NCBI GenBank assembly: GCA_016794585.1
Contig: JAEUJM010000044.1
Location: 62,001 to 126,000, forward strand
Direction: 5' to 3'
DNA length: 64,000 bases
Source of the DNA: Acidimicrobiales bacterium
GTDB lineage: Bacteria > Actinomycetota > Acidimicrobiia > Acidimicrobiales > DATDAH01
Under the pieces are notes generated by a model. The model saw only the letters and a list, made by a program, of their open reading frames with translations. It was not told where the DNA came from and made no database searches. Position numbers and translations under genes: made by a program. Shown in pieces: positions 51,946 to 60,461 of this stretch; the first letter of the stretch is position 1; each line of letters opens with the position of its first letter.

Positions 51946-52356
51946 ATGCGTCGTGCCGTCGTACTCGGCGTGGTGGCCCTCGCCCTGGTGCTCTCGGGCT
52001 GTGGCGACGATGCGCCGTCCGACTACAACGCGGAGGTCGAGGAGAACTTCCTCCAGACCTGCACCGACCAGGGAGGCGACGACCTCCAGCAGGTGTGCCA
52101 GTGCGCCTACGACAGCTTCGAGCGGGAGATCCCCTTCGACCGCTTCCAGCGCGTCGACGAGCGCCTGGCCGACGACCCGGACGCCCAGCTCCCCGACGAG
52201 TTCCTCGACCTCTACACCGACTGCGTGATCCAGTCGGGCGGCGGCTCCGCGGGCACCACCCCTGAGCTCCCCACCACCACGACCACGGCCACCACCCTCG
52301 CCCCGGGCGCCAGCACCACGGCGCCGGCGGTCACCGACACCACCGCGGCGCCGTGA
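51946..52356 (+). CDS. Small Thr-rich lipoprotein with four-Cys domain
   Basis: The 136-residue protein starts MRRAVVLGVVALALVLSGCG, with lipobox Cys19. The mature domain is helical and contains four cysteines (LQTCTDQ, QVCQCAYD, YTDCVIQ), probably two disulfides. A tail of Thr, Pro and Ser repeats (TTPELPTTTTTATTLAPG and on) follows. Unknown function, surface-anchored. ATG 51946 has AGGAG 9 nt upstream. Its stop overlaps the GTG of the F420-type gene, which is unusual given that one product is exported and the other cytoplasmic; the overlap may only reflect compact spacing. Confidence 0.7.
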   Translation: MRRAVVLGVVALALVLSGCGDDAPSDYNAEVEENFLQTCTDQGGDDLQQVCQCAYDSFEREIPFDRFQRVDERLADDPDAQLPDEFLDLYTDCVIQSGGGSAGTTPELPTTTTTATTLAPGASTTAPAVTDTTAAP

Positions 52357-53633
52357 CCGACACCGCGACCGCCACCCCGGCCAAGAAGCCCCGGTGGACC
52401 AACCAGTGGCTCGAGCTCTACAACGAGGTCATCGAGACCGGCCTCTGCACGGGCTGCGCCGGCTGCGTCATCTCCTGCCCCCACGACGTCATCGGCTACG
52501 ACCACCAGGCCGGCGGCTACAAGCCGTTCCACCTGGAGGACGAGCTCGGCCCCGGGGACTGCGTCCACGGCCAGAAGGGGTGCACCACCTGCACCCGGGC
52601 GTGCCCGCGCTTTCGCACCTGGGAGGCCGAGGCCGACGAGCACCTCTTCGCCCGCACCCGTGAGCCCGACGAGATGTCCGGCATCTACCAGGACGTGCTG
52701 CTCACCCGGGCCAGCGACGACTACGTCCACAAGATGGGCCAGGACGGCGGGCTCGTGTCCGCACTGCTCATCTGGGCCCTCGACCACGGCTACATCGACG
52801 CGGCCCTCACCTCGTTCGTCGAGGGCGACGGCACGTCGTGGAAGGCCATCCCGGGAGTGGCCAGCAACAAAGAGGAGGTGCTCGCCTCCGCGGGCAGCCG
52901 TTACACGTACTCGGCCAACACCCTCGCCTTGGACGACGCCCTCGAGCGGGGCTTCTCCAAGCTGGCCCTCGTGGGCATGAGCTGCCAGTCGTCGGTGCCG
53001 CCGGTGATGTGGCACCGCAAGGTGGGCAAGATCAGCAAGCCCGTCATCTTCAACATCGGCCTGCTCTGCTCCAAGACCTTCGACGACGCCATCTTCCCCG
53101 AGCTCTTCGAGGCCAAGTACGGCCTGAAGAAGGAGGAGATGGTGAAGATGAACATCAAGGGCGTCTTCCAGATCTGGATGCGCAACGGCGACTACCACGA
53201 GATCCCCTTGAAGGAGTGCCACGCGTGGACGCGTGAGGGCTGCAAGTGCTGCCCCGACTTCTCGGCCGAGCACGCCGACATCTCCACCGGCGGCATCGGT
53301 GAGAACAACGACTGGACCCTCACCATCGTCCGCACCGACCTCGGTCGCGAGATCATCAGCCGCATGATCGGCGACGGTTCGATCATCGCCCGCCCGGGCG
53401 ACGAGGACCCCGGCGCCATCGACCTCATGCGCCGCCTCTCCATCGTCAGCCGCCGGCGCTGGCCCGACTTCGCCGAGGCGTCGGTGAAGGTGGGCGTGCC
53501 ACCCCCCAAGAAGAAGAAGGCCGCGGCGCCTGCCGCCGACGTGCTCCCCAAGGACTCGCCGGACACACCGGCCGAGGCGCAAGCCGTGGCCGACGCCCAG
53601 GTGCCGGAAGGCGCGGACCCGCCTTCCGCCTGA
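52353..53633 (+). CDS. Coenzyme F420 hydrogenase/dehydrogenase beta-subunit family protein
   Basis: The 426-residue protein belongs to the FrhB/FpoF-type family, which transfers electrons between F420 or NAD(P)H and iron-sulfur partners. Two [4Fe-4S] ferredoxin-like motifs are near the N-terminus: Cys32, 35, 38, 42 (CTGCAGCVISC) and Cys70, 77, 80, 84. The beta-subunit core follows: KMGQDGGLVSALLIWAL, AGSRYTYSANTLAL, MSCQSSVPPVMW, and the cluster CKCCPDFSAEHADISTGGIGENNDWT (in parts). The last 45 residues are a Lys/Ala/Pro-rich disordered tail. F420 use is common in actinobacteria and supports this call. No hydrogenase large subunit is present, so the partner is elsewhere. Confidence 0.85.
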   Translation: MTDTATATPAKKPRWTNQWLELYNEVIETGLCTGCAGCVISCPHDVIGYDHQAGGYKPFHLEDELGPGDCVHGQKGCTTCTRACPRFRTWEAEADEHLFARTREPDEMSGIYQDVLLTRASDDYVHKMGQDGGLVSALLIWALDHGYIDAALTSFVEGDGTSWKAIPGVASNKEEVLASAGSRYTYSANTLALDDALERGFSKLALVGMSCQSSVPPVMWHRKVGKISKPVIFNIGLLCSKTFDDAIFPELFEAKYGLKKEEMVKMNIKGVFQIWMRNGDYHEIPLKECHAWTREGCKCCPDFSAEHADISTGGIGENNDWTLTIVRTDLGREIISRMIGDGSIIARPGDEDPGAIDLMRRLSIVSRRRWPDFAEASVKVGVPPPKKKKAAAPAADVLPKDSPDTPAEAQAVADAQVPEGADPPSA

Positions 53634-53655
53634 GCCGTTTCCCGCGGTTGTCGCT

Positions 53656-53676
53656 TCTTGACCGGGCGGTCAAGAT
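53656..53676 (+). promoter_or_regulatory. 20-bp inverted repeat overlapping the acyl-CoA dehydrogenase promoter
   Basis: TCTTGACCGGGCGGTCAAGA (53656-53675) has perfect 8-bp arms around GGGC. CAAGAT (53671-53676) ends 6 nt before ATG 53683 and can serve as the -10 box, so a repressor bound here would block transcription. The arrangement resembles TetR-family control of fatty-acid genes. Confidence 0.65.
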
Positions 53677-53682
53677 GGGGCC

Positions 53683-54921
53683 ATGGACCTGACGTACCCG
53701 CCCGAAGCGGAGGCCTTCCGCATCGAGATCCGCGCCTGGCTCGAGGAGAACCTCCCCGACGGATGGTTCGACGAGGGCTTCGAGCTCTCCCGCGAGGAGC
53801 GGGCCCGCTTCAACGAGGAGTGGACCGAGAAGCTCTACGGCGGCGGCTGGATCTGCGCCTCCTGGCCCACGGAGTACGGCGGCAAGGGCCTGTCCACCAT
53901 GGAGGCGGTGGTGCTGAACGAGGAGTTCGCCCGGGCCGGCGCCCCGCTGCGCGCCGACTTCTTCGGCGACACCCTCGTCGGTCCCACGATCCTCCAGTGG
54001 GGCTCCGAGGAGCAGAAGAAGGAGTACCTGCCCAAGATCCTCTCGGGCCAGATCGCCTGGTGCCAGGGCTTCTCCGAGCCCGAGGCGGGGTCGGACCTCG
54101 CCGGCCTCAAGACGAAGGCCGAGCTCGACGGCGACGAGTGGGTCATCAGCGGCCAGAAGGTCTGGACCACCCAGGCCGGCTTCGCCGACTACATCTTCCT
54201 GCTCGCCCGCACCGACCCCGACGCCCCCAAGCACGCCGGCATCTCCTATCTGCTCGTGCCCATGAAGCAGCCCGGCGTCGAGGCCCGCCCCATCACCCAG
54301 GTGGACGGCTCGGCCGAGTTCTACGAGGTCTTCTTCGACAACGCCCGGTGCCCGAAGGAGAACGTCGTCGGCGGCGTCAACAACGGCTGGAAGGTGGCCA
54401 TGACCACCCTCGGCTTCGAGCGGGGCACGTCGGCCACCACCGGCCACCGCCGCTTCGAGAAGGAGCTCGAGATCATCGTCGACAAGGCCCGGGAGAACGG
54501 TCGCATCGACGACCCCCTCGTGCGCCAGCGTCTCGCCCACGCCTGGTCCAAGGTGCAGATCATGCGCATCAACGGCCTGCGCAGCCTCACCGCCGTCGTG
54601 CAGGACAAGAAGGATCTCGGCGTGGCCGCCCTGGGCGCCACCAACAAGATGTACTGGTCCGAGTACCACCGCGACGTGATGGAGCTGGCCATCGACATCC
54701 TCGGGATGGACGGGCAGATCCTCACCGGCAGCGTCGACGAGGAGGAGTCGGTCCCCGGCTACGGGGTGCGACCGACCAACGCCCGCTACCCCGCGAGCGT
54801 GTTGCAGTCCTCGTTCTTCTTCAGCCGCTCCGAGACCATCTGGGGCGGCACCGCCCAGATCCAGCGCAACATCGTCGGCGAGCGCGTCCTCGGCCTCCCC
54901 AAGGAGCCCAAGCCGGCGTAG
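53683..54921 (+). CDS. Acyl-CoA dehydrogenase
   Basis: The 412-residue flavoenzyme follows the ACAD pattern: N-terminal helical domain (MDLTYPPEAEAFRIEIRAWLEENLP), a middle beta domain with the FAD/substrate loop WCQGFSEPEAGSDLAGLKTKAE and VWTTQAGFADYIFLLARTD, and a C-terminal helical domain ending in FFFSRSETIWGGTAQIQRNIVGERVLGLPK. The ETIWGGTAQIQRNI block is the usual FAD-adenine contact. It introduces an alpha-beta double bond into an acyl-CoA and donates electrons to EtfAB (encoded at 35709-37468). Chain specificity is unknown. The GNAT gene follows after 10 bases. Confidence 0.92.
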   Translation: MDLTYPPEAEAFRIEIRAWLEENLPDGWFDEGFELSREERARFNEEWTEKLYGGGWICASWPTEYGGKGLSTMEAVVLNEEFARAGAPLRADFFGDTLVGPTILQWGSEEQKKEYLPKILSGQIAWCQGFSEPEAGSDLAGLKTKAELDGDEWVISGQKVWTTQAGFADYIFLLARTDPDAPKHAGISYLLVPMKQPGVEARPITQVDGSAEFYEVFFDNARCPKENVVGGVNNGWKVAMTTLGFERGTSATTGHRRFEKELEIIVDKARENGRIDDPLVRQRLAHAWSKVQIMRINGLRSLTAVVQDKKDLGVAALGATNKMYWSEYHRDVMELAIDILGMDGQILTGSVDEEESVPGYGVRPTNARYPASVLQSSFFFSRSETIWGGTAQIQRNIVGERVLGLPKEPKPA

Positions 54922-54931
54922 GTCGGGCGCC

Positions 54932-55552
54932 GTGACCCCGTCGGTCGAGGTGGAACGCCTCCAGCTCGCCGAGCTGGACGAGGTGGTGGTGGCGACGGCC
55001 CGCGCCTTCTGGCCCGACCCCCTCTTCGGGTACTTCGCCCGCGACCACACCCACCACCACCGCTTCGCGCCGCACATGCTGCGCCCCGTCATCGCCGACG
55101 CCCAGCACCATGGCGAGGTGTGGGTGGCCCGCACCGGCCGGGGCGTGGCCGGCAGTGCGTCGTGGGTCGCGCCCGGCGAGATGCCGCGGTCCACCGGACG
55201 CGATCTGCGCATCGCCGCCGGGGCCCTCGGGGCCTTCGCCCGGGGACGCAACCGGGCGCGCGCCCTGCGCCTCCTGGGTGCGGTCGACAAGCGCCATCCC
55301 CGGGAGCCCCACTGGTACCTGGCCCTCCTGGGCGTGGACCCCCGCTTCCAGCGCCAGGGCGTGGGCCATGCCCTCGTCGAGCCAGTGTTGGCGCGTTGCG
55401 ACGAGGAGGGTCAGCCCGCCTACCTGGAGACCCAGAAGGAGGAGAACCTCGCCTTCTACGCCCGTTTCGGCTTCGAGGAGACCCGGCGCATCGACCTGGA
55501 GGGTGCCCCGCCGATCTGGCTGCTGTGGCGCGAACCGGTGGCGCGCCCCTGA
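54932..55552 (+). CDS. GNAT family N-acetyltransferase
   Basis: The 206-residue protein has the GNAT fold. Motif A reads LALLGVDPRFQRQGVGHALVEPVLARCDEEGQPAYLETQ (in parts), where the Q/RxxGxG/A acetyl-CoA pyrophosphate loop is RQGVGHA. Motif B is ENLAFYARFGFEETRR. The N-terminal part (AFWPDPLFGYFARDHTHHHR) resembles the group annotated as acetyltransferases with WPDP-like start motifs. The acceptor is unknown. It starts at GTG 54932, 10 bases after the dehydrogenase, and is probably co-transcribed with it. Confidence 0.85.
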   Translation: MTPSVEVERLQLAELDEVVVATARAFWPDPLFGYFARDHTHHHRFAPHMLRPVIADAQHHGEVWVARTGRGVAGSASWVAPGEMPRSTGRDLRIAAGALGAFARGRNRARALRLLGAVDKRHPREPHWYLALLGVDPRFQRQGVGHALVEPVLARCDEEGQPAYLETQKEENLAFYARFGFEETRRIDLEGAPPIWLLWREPVARP

Positions 55553-55562
55553 CCGCGGCCGG

Positions 55563-57197
55563 TCAGAGGGGCTCGGGGGCGAGCGCCGGCGTGGCGCCGG
55601 AGGGGTCCGTGCCCGTGCGGGGTTCGGTGGCGGTGTCCGCTTCGCCGGCGCCTTCGAGGGTGTTGCCCACCGCGGCGTCCTCTCGGAGCGGGAGTTCCTT
55701 CAGGCGGAACACGACCACGAAGCCCACGAGGAGCACGACCATCGCCAGCAGGAACACGTTGTGGATGGCGAGGGTGAGGGCCTCGACGACCGCGTCGCGG
55801 ACGCCGGCCGGGAGGGCCCGGATGGCCTCGGGGCTGTTCAGCAGCGACGTGGTGCTGCCTCCGGACGTCGGCGTGCCTTCGGGGAGCAGGCGGGGCAGCT
55901 CGCGGGTGATGCTGGCCGTGAGCACGGCGCCGAAGATGGCGACCCCGAACGAGCCCCCGATCTGGCGGAAGAACGTGGCCGACGAGGTGGTGGTGCCCAG
56001 GTCGGCGGGATCGGCCTCGTTCTGCATCGCGAGGATCAGCACCTGCGAGATGAGGCCGATGCCCAGGCCGAAGACGAACATCGACAGCGAGCTGTAGGGC
56101 CAGGTGGTGTCCACGTCCATGCGGCTCAGCATCCACATGCCGATGCTCGCCACCGCGAAGCCGACCACCGGGAAGATCTTGTAACGGCCGGTGCGGGTGA
56201 TGAGGCGACCTGACCCGATGGACGTGGTCATGATGCCGATCATCATCGGGAGGGTGAGGAGGCCGGAGTTGGTGGCCGAGGCCCCGTTGACCACCTGGAG
56301 GAACAGCGGCAGGAAGATGATCCCGCCGAACATGCCGACGCCGACGAGGAAGCTGAGGATCACGCTCATGCGGAACACGGGCTTGCGGAACAGGCGCAGC
56401 GGCAGGATGGGTTCGGTGGCCCGGCCCTCCCAGAAGACGAAGCCGGTGAGCAGCAGCAGGCCGGCGCCGAGCAGGCCCACGATGGTGGGCGAGCCCCAGG
56501 CGTATTCGTTGCCGCTCCACACCAGGGCGAGCAGGAGGCTGGTGACGCCGGCCACGAGCAGAGCGGCGCCTTCGTAGTCGATGCGGTGGCGGCGCACCAC
56601 GAAGGGGAGGTCGAGCACCTTCGAGGTGATCACGAGGGCGGCGCCCCCGATGGGGATGTTGATGTAGAAGACCCAGCGCCACGAGAGGTGGTCGACGAAG
56701 AGGCCGCCGATGAGCGGCCCGGCCACGCTGGCCACGGCGAACACCGAGCCCAGGTAGCCCGTGTACCGGCCCCGTTCGCGCGGCGGGATGATGTCGCCGA
56801 TGATGGCGAAGGCCATGGCCATGAGGCCGCCGGCGCCGATGCCCTGGATGCCCCGGAACAGCACCAGCTGGAACATGTCCTGCGAGAGGCCCGAGAGCAC
56901 CGAGCCGATCAGGAAGATCACGATGGCGGCCTGGAACATCTGCTTGCGGCCGTAGAGGTCCGAGAGCTTGCCGTACAGGGGTGTGCTGGCGGTGCTGGTG
57001 AGCAGGTACGACGTGACCACCCAGGACAGGTGGTCGACGCCGCCCAGCTCGCCCACGATGGTGGGCAGGGCGGTGGACACGATGGTCTGGTCGAGGGCGG
57101 CGAGGAGCACGCCGCTCATCAGGCCGCTGAACACCAGCAGGATCTGGCGGTGGGTCAGGTGCTGGCTGGTGGCGATCGGTGCGGGGGAGGTGCTCAT
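55563..57197 (-). CDS. DHA2-family MFS drug exporter, 14-helix type
   Basis: The 544-residue transporter has 14 predicted helices and the DHA2 (EmrB/QacA) motifs: [18 protein letters not shown] in helix 1, [11 protein letters not shown] between helices 2 and 3, and [34 protein letters not shown] (in parts) for helices 4-5 with motif C in the [16 protein letters not shown] helix. It exports drugs or other hydrophobic molecules using the proton gradient. The C-terminal 45 residues are hydrophilic. ATG 57197 precedes the first helix by a normal distance. It is divergent from a MarR regulator, the classic arrangement for a substrate-inducible pump. Confidence 0.9.
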   Translation of the reverse strand: MSTSPAPIATSQHLTHRQILLVFSGLMSGVLLAALDQTIVSTALPTIVGELGGVDHLSWVVTSYLLTSTASTPLYGKLSDLYGRKQMFQAAIVIFLIGSVLSGLSQDMFQLVLFRGIQGIGAGGLMAMAFAIIGDIIPPRERGRYTGYLGSVFAVASVAGPLIGGLFVDHLSWRWVFYINIPIGGAALVITSKVLDLPFVVRRHRIDYEGAALLVAGVTSLLLALVWSGNEYAWGSPTIVGLLGAGLLLLTGFVFWEGRATEPILPLRLFRKPVFRMSVILSFLVGVGMFGGIIFLPLFLQVVNGASATNSGLLTLPMMIGIMTTSIGSGRLITRTGRYKIFPVVGFAVASIGMWMLSRMDVDTTWPYSSLSMFVFGLGIGLISQVLILAMQNEADPADLGTTTSSATFFRQIGGSFGVAIFGAVLTASITRELPRLLPEGTPTSGGSTTSLLNSPEAIRALPAGVRDAVVEALTLAIHNVFLLAMVVLLVGFVVVFRLKELPLREDAAVGNTLEGAGEADTATEPRTGTDPSGATPALAPEPL

Positions 57198-57258
57198 CGG
57201 CGTCGGCGGGCGTCCCGGTGCTCGGCGGTCAGGGTCGGGGGAGACTGGATGCGGAGGT

Positions 57259-57297
57259 ACTTGTAGTGCGCAAGGAGATTTGTTGTAGCATACAAGT
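57259..57297. promoter_or_regulatory. Candidate MarR operators in the MFS/MarR divergent promoter
   Basis: ACTTGTA (57259-57265) and TACAAGT (57291-57297) are exact inverted copies, and a tighter site TTGTAGCATACAA (57283-57295) lies within them. TAGCAT (57286-57291) is a -10 box 8 nt before the marR ATG, so binding would repress marR and probably the pump. Confidence 0.6.
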
Positions 57298-57299
57298 TC

Positions 57300-57770
57300 A
57301 TGGGCGCAGAACCAATCGACACCGCGGTCGTGGGCGACGGGCAACGCATCGGCGTGGCGTGGCGGGAGCTGCGGCGGGGGGCGTCGATGATGCGCTTCCG
57401 GGAGCTCCTCTACGGCCCGGATGTCGAGATCGGACAGGTCGACGCGCTCGATCTGCTCGTCCAGCACGGCCCCTCGCGCATGCGCGACCTCGCCGACGCC
57501 CTGCGGGTGGACGCCTCCACCGCCACCCGCACCGTGGCCCGTCTCGCGGACGCCGGCCTGGTCGAGCGGGTCCCCGATCCCGACGACGCCAGGGGGGTGC
57601 GGGTGCGGCTGAGTCCCGAGGGCGAGCAGCTCCACGCGGTCATGGGCGAGCGTCGGCGCCAGCTCTTCGAGCGGGTGCTCGTGGGCTTCGAGCCCGAGGA
57701 GCTCTCCACCCTGGCCGACCTGCTCGAGCGCCTCGTCGCCGGCGTCGACGCCGCGGTCGAGGACGCCTGA
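57300..57770 (+). CDS. MarR family transcription regulator
   Basis: The 156-residue protein has the MarR winged helix: [65 protein letters not shown] (read in parts) covers the recognition helix [10 protein letters not shown] and the wing PDDARGVRV. Dimerisation helices lie at both ends. MarR proteins usually repress a divergent efflux gene until a phenolic or drug ligand binds. The MFS exporter start is 103 bases away, with palindromic sites between. ATG 57300 is supported by the -10 box. Confidence 0.88.
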   Translation: MGAEPIDTAVVGDGQRIGVAWRELRRGASMMRFRELLYGPDVEIGQVDALDLLVQHGPSRMRDLADALRVDASTATRTVARLADAGLVERVPDPDDARGVRVRLSPEGEQLHAVMGERRRQLFERVLVGFEPEELSTLADLLERLVAGVDAAVEDA

Positions 57771-57843
57771 GCGCGCCGCCTGCGCCCCGCTCACCTCCCC
57801 GCTCCCGCCTGGCGGGTGACATTGCGGTTCCATGACGGATTGT

Positions 57844-57849
57844 TACAGT
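57844..57849 (+). promoter_or_regulatory. -10 box TACAGT of the LCP gene
   Basis: TACAGT ends 9 nt before ATG 57859, so the message has essentially no leader. This argues against the earlier ATG at 57832, which lies upstream of the -10. Confidence 0.45.
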
Positions 57850-57858
57850 GGCCCGGTC

Positions 57859-59304
57859 ATGTCCGCCCGACGCTCGGCCCGCGCCGGCAAGCCTCGCCGC
57901 ACATGGCCCCAGCGCATCGTGATCGGCACAGGCGTCCTGGTGGCCTTCTCGTGCGCGCTCACGGCCACCGGCCTCGCCTACGGCAAGTGGAAGTTCGACC
58001 AGGTCGAGCACTACGAGATCGAGCTCGTCCAGGCCGCTTCGGGCGAGCCCGAGAACTTCCTCATCGTCGGGTCGGACAGCCGCGACGCCATCGATCCCGA
58101 CTCGGCCGACGCGGACATCTTCCTCAACGGTGAGTCGGGCGGCGAGCGGTCGGACTCGATGATGGTCGCCCGCATCGACCCGTCGAGCCAGCACGTCGAC
58201 CTCCTGTCGGTGCCCCGCGACCTCTGGGTGACCATCCCCGGCGGCGATCCCGACGAGCACCACCGCATCAACGAGGCGTACGCCGGGGGGCGCCAGCAGC
58301 TCATCGAGACCATCGAGGCCAATCTCGGCATCGACATCAACCACTACCTCGAGGTGGACTTCACCGGCTTCAAGGAGCTGGTCGCGGCCATCGACGGCGT
58401 CCCCACCTACTTCGACACCGCGTGGCGCGACACCAACTCGGGCCTCGACATCAAGGGCGAGGGGTGCGTCACCCTCAACCCGGACCAGGCCCTCGCCTAC
58501 GCCCGGGCCCGTCACCTCCAGTACTACGACCCCGAGACGGGCGAGTGGGACTCCGACCCCACGGGCGACCTCGGCCGCATGAACCGCCAGCAGCTCCTCG
58601 TGGTCAACGCCATCGACGAGGCCGTTTCCCTCGAGCTGGCCAACCCTGCGCGACTCAACCGCCTCATCAACGTGGGGGTCGACAACGTGGGCGTCGACCC
58701 CGGGTTCACCTTCGACGACATGGTCTCGCTGGCCAAGGCCTTCTCCGACACCAACAGCGAGGACATCTCCCGTCACAACCTCGAGGTCGAGGACTACCGC
58801 ACCGACGGCGGCGCCGCGGTGCTGACCCTCGACGAGGCCACCTCGCAGCCCGTGCTCAACATCTTCCGGGGCCTGGACCCCGACGAGATCACCGAGGCCA
58901 TGGTCACCGTCGACGTCGTGAACGGCTCGGGCGTCGACGGCCAGGCGCAGTCCGTGATGGACGCCATGGTGGCGAGTGGCTTCACCCCCGGTGCCGTCGG
59001 CGGCGACATGACGCCGGTCGCGGCCACGGAGGTCCATTACGCGCCGGGCTCGGAGCGGGCCGCCGACCTCGTCGCCCGTCACCTCACCGCCGGCGGGGTG
59101 CTCGTCGAGGACGAGAGCCTCGACCCCTTCCAGGTCAGCCTGGTGACGGGCCCCGACTTCACGACCGTCCAACAGACCGCCCGCCCGCCGGCGGCGGCCA
59201 CGGGGGGCGGGGCCGGGGCCACCACGACGTCGAGCTCCACCACCTCGACCACCATCGGGCACAGCGCCGGCGATCCCGCCGCCGAGGGCATCGACTGCGA
59301 TTGA
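57859..59304 (+). CDS. LytR-CpsA-Psr (LCP) family wall-polymer ligase with LytR_C domain
   Basis: The 481-residue protein has a basic N-terminus, one membrane anchor (residues 19-40), and the LCP catalytic domain: NFLIVGSDSRDA, GERSDSMMVARIDPSSQHVDLLSVPRDLWVTIPG (in parts), RINEAYAGG and YARARHLQYYDPETGEW. The arginines and aspartates that hold the pyrophosphate of a polyprenyl substrate are in place. A LytR_C domain (about 355-445; VTVDVVNGSGVDGQAQSVMDAM) and a Ser/Thr-rich tail follow. LCP proteins attach arabinogalactan- or teichoic-acid-type glycopolymers to peptidoglycan. It acts on the outer face of the membrane. Confidence 0.9.
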   Translation: MSARRSARAGKPRRTWPQRIVIGTGVLVAFSCALTATGLAYGKWKFDQVEHYEIELVQAASGEPENFLIVGSDSRDAIDPDSADADIFLNGESGGERSDSMMVARIDPSSQHVDLLSVPRDLWVTIPGGDPDEHHRINEAYAGGRQQLIETIEANLGIDINHYLEVDFTGFKELVAAIDGVPTYFDTAWRDTNSGLDIKGEGCVTLNPDQALAYARARHLQYYDPETGEWDSDPTGDLGRMNRQQLLVVNAIDEAVSLELANPARLNRLINVGVDNVGVDPGFTFDDMVSLAKAFSDTNSEDISRHNLEVEDYRTDGGAAVLTLDEATSQPVLNIFRGLDPDEITEAMVTVDVVNGSGVDGQAQSVMDAMVASGFTPGAVGGDMTPVAATEVHYAPGSERAADLVARHLTAGGVLVEDESLDPFQVSLVTGPDFTTVQQTARPPAAATGGGAGATTTSSSTTSTTIGHSAGDPAAEGIDCD

Positions 59305-59321
59305 CCGGGTCGGCCCGTCAA
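59301..59321 (+). terminator. Hairpin at the LCP gene stop
   Basis: TTGACCGGG (59301-59309) pairs with CCCGTCAA (59314-59321) with one bulged C. It overlaps the stop codon. Weak terminator candidate before the tRNA promoter. Confidence 0.35.
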
Positions 59322-59350
59322 CGGCCTTCGGGACCGGGCCCCGCCCGCGG

Positions 59351-59356
59351 TAGAGT
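59351..59356 (+). promoter_or_regulatory. -10 box TAGAGT of tRNA-Arg
   Basis: TAGAGT ends 9 nt before the first tRNA base, a normal -10 to start distance with a short 5' leader. The -35 is weak (TTCGGG, 59327-59332). Confidence 0.5.
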
Positions 59357-59365
59357 CGGTCCCCT

Positions 59366-59440
59366 GCCCTCGTAGCTCAGCGGATAGAGCATCGCCCTCC
59401 GGAGGCGTGTGCGCAGGTTCGAGTCCTGCCGAGGGCGCCA
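59366..59440 (+). tRNA. tRNA-Arg, anticodon CCG
   Basis: A full cloverleaf can be folded by eye: acceptor GCCCTCG / CGAGGGC, D-stem GCTC / GAGC, anticodon stem TCGCC / GGCGT with loop CTCCGGA (anticodon CCG), 4-base variable loop, T-arm GCAGG-TTCGAGT-CCTGC, discriminator G and encoded CCA. The outermost anticodon-stem pair is a T-T mismatch. It reads CGG, a frequent Arg codon in this genome. Confidence 0.95.
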
Positions 59441-59470
59441 CACCGACCGAGTCGGAGGCGCGGGCACCGC

Positions 59471-60433
59471 ATGACGCAGTCCACAGGCGGGTCGCAGTCC
59501 GACGACGGGGCCCAGGCCAAGGACGGGGCGCAATCCGGCGGCGGGGCGCAGGCCGACAACGGGGCGCAGTCCAAGGACGGGCCATCGCCCGACGCCGGTC
59601 CGCCAGCGATCGGGGACGGGAACCGGCTGCTCGACGGCAAGGTCGCGGTCGTCACGGGTGGGGGAGGCGGGATCGGCGCCGCCGTCGCCCGGCTGGTCGC
59701 CGAGCACGGTGCGTCCGTGGAGATCGCCGAGGTCGACGGTGACGCGGCGGCGTCGGTCGTCGCCGAGATCGAAGCTGCCGGTGGGGTTGCCCGGGCCCAC
59801 GTGGTGGACGTGCGATCCGCCGACGGGGTCGCCGCGCTCGCTGCCGGCGTGCTCGACCACCACGGTCGGGTCGACGTCCTCGTGAACAACGTCGGCGACT
59901 ACCGGCCGTTCGTGCCTTTCTCGCGCTCCGGTCCGGAGTCGTGGCAGGCGCAGTACGAGGTCAACCTGCTGCACGTGTTCGCCGTGACCCGGGCGTTCCT
60001 CGACCCGATGGTCGCCGCCGGGTCGGGCGCCATCGTCAACGTCCACTCGGTGGAGGGCATGCGGGGCTACCCGGGCGACCCGGTCTACGGGGCCATGAAG
60101 GCGGCGGTGGCGGCGTTCACCACCGACCTCGCCGTCGCCGTCGGCCGCTACGGCGTCCGGGTCAACGGCATCGGCCCCGACCTCACCCAGACCGCCCAGG
60201 TCGACTACGCCGCCATGGGTGAGGCCGACGACCCGTTGTGGGAGGCGTGGGCTCCGGTCGGCCGTCTCGGGGCCCCGGACGACCAGGCCCGGGTGGCGCT
60301 CTTCCTCGCCTCGGACCTGTCCGGGTTCGTCACCGGCCACAACATCCCGGTCGACGGCGGCACCAAGGCGGGCGGCGGCTGGTTCTGGTCCCCCTCGACG
60401 AGGCGCTTCACCAACCGCCCGCCCGGCCTCTGA
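59471..60433 (+). CDS. Short-chain dehydrogenase/reductase with low-complexity N-terminal extension
   Basis: The 320-residue SDR has the cofactor motif TGGGGGIG at residues 62-69, NNVG (NAG-type) near 139-142, and the catalytic Ser193, Tyr206 and Lys210 (VHSVEG... YGAMK). The C-terminal block is GHNIPVDGGTKAGGGWFW. It is an NAD(P)-dependent oxidoreductase of unknown substrate. Unusually, the first 52 residues are a repeat of Asp-Gly-Ala-Gln-Ser/Lys units (DDGAQAKDGAQ, SGGGAQADNGAQSKDG). They come from imperfect tandem DNA repeats at 59500-59582 that are absent from normal SDRs. The start lies 30 bases after the tRNA, so the gene may be read through from the tRNA promoter. Confidence 0.85.
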   Translation: MTQSTGGSQSDDGAQAKDGAQSGGGAQADNGAQSKDGPSPDAGPPAIGDGNRLLDGKVAVVTGGGGGIGAAVARLVAEHGASVEIAEVDGDAAASVVAEIEAAGGVARAHVVDVRSADGVAALAAGVLDHHGRVDVLVNNVGDYRPFVPFSRSGPESWQAQYEVNLLHVFAVTRAFLDPMVAAGSGAIVNVHSVEGMRGYPGDPVYGAMKAAVAAFTTDLAVAVGRYGVRVNGIGPDLTQTAQVDYAAMGEADDPLWEAWAPVGRLGAPDDQARVALFLASDLSGFVTGHNIPVDGGTKAGGGWFWSPSTRRFTNRPPGL

Positions 60434-60461
60434 TCCCCCGGCGACGGATCCGGAACGGGCG

